Origin: an uncultured Eubacteriales bacterium
GTDB taxonomy: Bacteria > Bacillota > Clostridia > Oscillospirales > Ruminococcaceae
Length of the DNA stretch: 21,544 bases
Assembly: GCA_959605275.1 (NCBI GenBank)
Contig: CAUHFD010000022.1
Span: 1-21,544, forward strand
Direction of reading: 5' to 3'
Below, piece after piece: positions 20,995 through 21,544 of the stretch. The translations under genes and the position numbers were made by a program. The notes under the pieces are model-generated. The model was not told the DNA's origin. It ran no database searches and saw nothing but the letters and a program-made list of their open reading frames with translations. Position 1 is the first letter of the stretch, and each line of letters starts with the position of its first letter.

Positions 20995-21544
20995 TAGTTG
21001 ATATTTTAAGTGTATTCGCAATAATATGTATCGCATTTGTCGTTGGGAAAATTACAGCAAAATTGAAATTGCCTGCCATTCTCGGTTGGCTGGTGACAGG
21101 AGTCGTTTTCGGTCCGTATCTTGTCGGTGTTGTCACTGCTGATATAATGAATTCGAACTGGTATAAAATTACCATTAAGGTGTTCGAGTGCTTTGCCGGC
21201 GTGATGATTGGCAAGGAAATTGTCTTTCAAAAGCTGAAAAAGACGGGCAAGCAGATTATCGGAATCACCTTTATTCAGTCAATCGGCACCTTTTTGTTTG
21301 TTTCGCTGGTATTTGCGGTGTTGTGTTTATGGAAAAACATTCCGGTGTATTTGGCTTTTGTGTTTGGCGGTATTGCCTTGGCTACCGCACCTGCCCCGGC
21401 GCTCTCTATTGTGAATGAGTATCGCACAAGCGGTCCGGTTACCAAAACACTGATTCCTTTGGCTGCAATCGATGACGTCATAGGCGTGGTTGTGTTTTTT
21501 ACCGTTATTTCGATTATCAGTTCTACAATGGGCGGGCAGTCAGA
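20991..21544 (+). CDS. CPA2-type Na+ or K+/H+ antiporter, N-terminal part (runs off window)
   Basis: ATG 20991 opens a frame to the right edge (184 codons, no stop). The product is a polytopic membrane protein with at least five hydrophobic segments (about 2-18, 29-50, 60-76, 89-113, 118-142, 153-178). The start (KLKLPAILGWLVTGVVFGP, about 24-42) is typical of Kef/NapA-like monovalent cation:proton antiporters. ATAPAP (131-136) and the paired acids Asp161-Asp162 in AIDDVIGVVVFF match the transport-site helix of CPA2 exchangers. TGAGGA (20978-20983) lies 7 nt before the ATG, and the 4-bp overlap with tetR implies coupled translation. Whether it carries a regulatory C-terminal domain cannot be seen. 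Ion specificity is unknown. Confidence 0.85.
   Translation, partial: MIVDILSVFAIICIAFVVGKITAKLKLPAILGWLVTGVVFGPYLVGVVTADIMNSNWYKITIKVFECFAGVMIGKEIVFQKLKKTGKQIIGITFIQSIGTFLFVSLVFAVLCLWKNIPVYLAFVFGGIALATAPAPALSIVNEYRTSGPVTKTLIPLAAIDDVIGVVVFFTVISIISSTMGGQS

Noticed and set aside
1..21544. Mobile elements, CRISPR array, prophage or defence genes
   Set aside because: No direct-repeat arrays, transposase-like frames, integrases or tRNA genes were seen; gene order is that of a conserved chromosomal core.

Overview
The window reads as one stretch of chromosome from a low-to-moderate GC Clostridia-type Firmicute; an Oscillospirales or Ruminococcaceae-like genome is my best guess. This rests on gene order (lon-ysxC, zapA with a U32 gene, dut-DUF4321-maf-mreBCD-pbp2-minD-mgsA, T-box-hisS-aspS), strong AGGAGG-like ribosome binding sites, and SigA-type TTGACA/TATAAT promoters. 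All genes lie on the + strand. I see no tRNA, rRNA, insertion sequence, prophage or CRISPR array.

Layout. (1) 1-605: the end of a ThuA-family gene and its terminator. (2) 624-6353: a SigA promoter, a DnaD-like primosomal protein, Lon protease, the ribosome-assembly GTPase YsxC/EngB and diaminopimelate decarboxylase LysA, closed by a strong terminator. (3) 6354-10651: a new promoter with a 25-bp palindrome at its start site and a leader of about 300 nt, then ZapA, a U32/RlhA-like Fe-S protein, dUTPase, a DUF4321 membrane protein and Maf. (4) 10687-15603: the cell-elongation cluster mreB, mreC, mreD, an unrecognised 42-codon small ORF, and the class B transpeptidase PBP2. (5) 15668-16909: a promoter and a two-gene unit encoding a MinD-like ATPase and a methylglyoxal synthase-family protein. 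(6) 16928-20437: a T-box riboswitch reading an Asp codon ahead of hisS and aspS, with a long terminator hairpin. (7) 20446-21544: a self-contained TetR regulator with a CPA2-type cation/proton antiporter that runs off the right edge.

How the genes fit together. Most are housekeeping: protein quality control, cell-wall precursor (lysine/DAP), septal ring assembly, nucleotide-pool sanitation (dUTPase, Maf), rod-shape wall synthesis and tRNA charging. I did not find an obvious new defence or mobile system. The points that deserve a second look are subtler. The MinD-like protein lacks its usual partner genes and its C-terminal membrane anchor, and it is paired with an MgsA homologue in which two active-site residues are replaced. 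A small ORF with a strong ribosome binding site and its start codon inside a hairpin sits between mreD and pbp2. A hairpin between the ribosome binding site and the dUTPase start would restore normal spacing. A palindrome sits on the zapA promoter. Maf carries a Lys-to-Ile change. An operator-like repeat lies on the tetR promoter.
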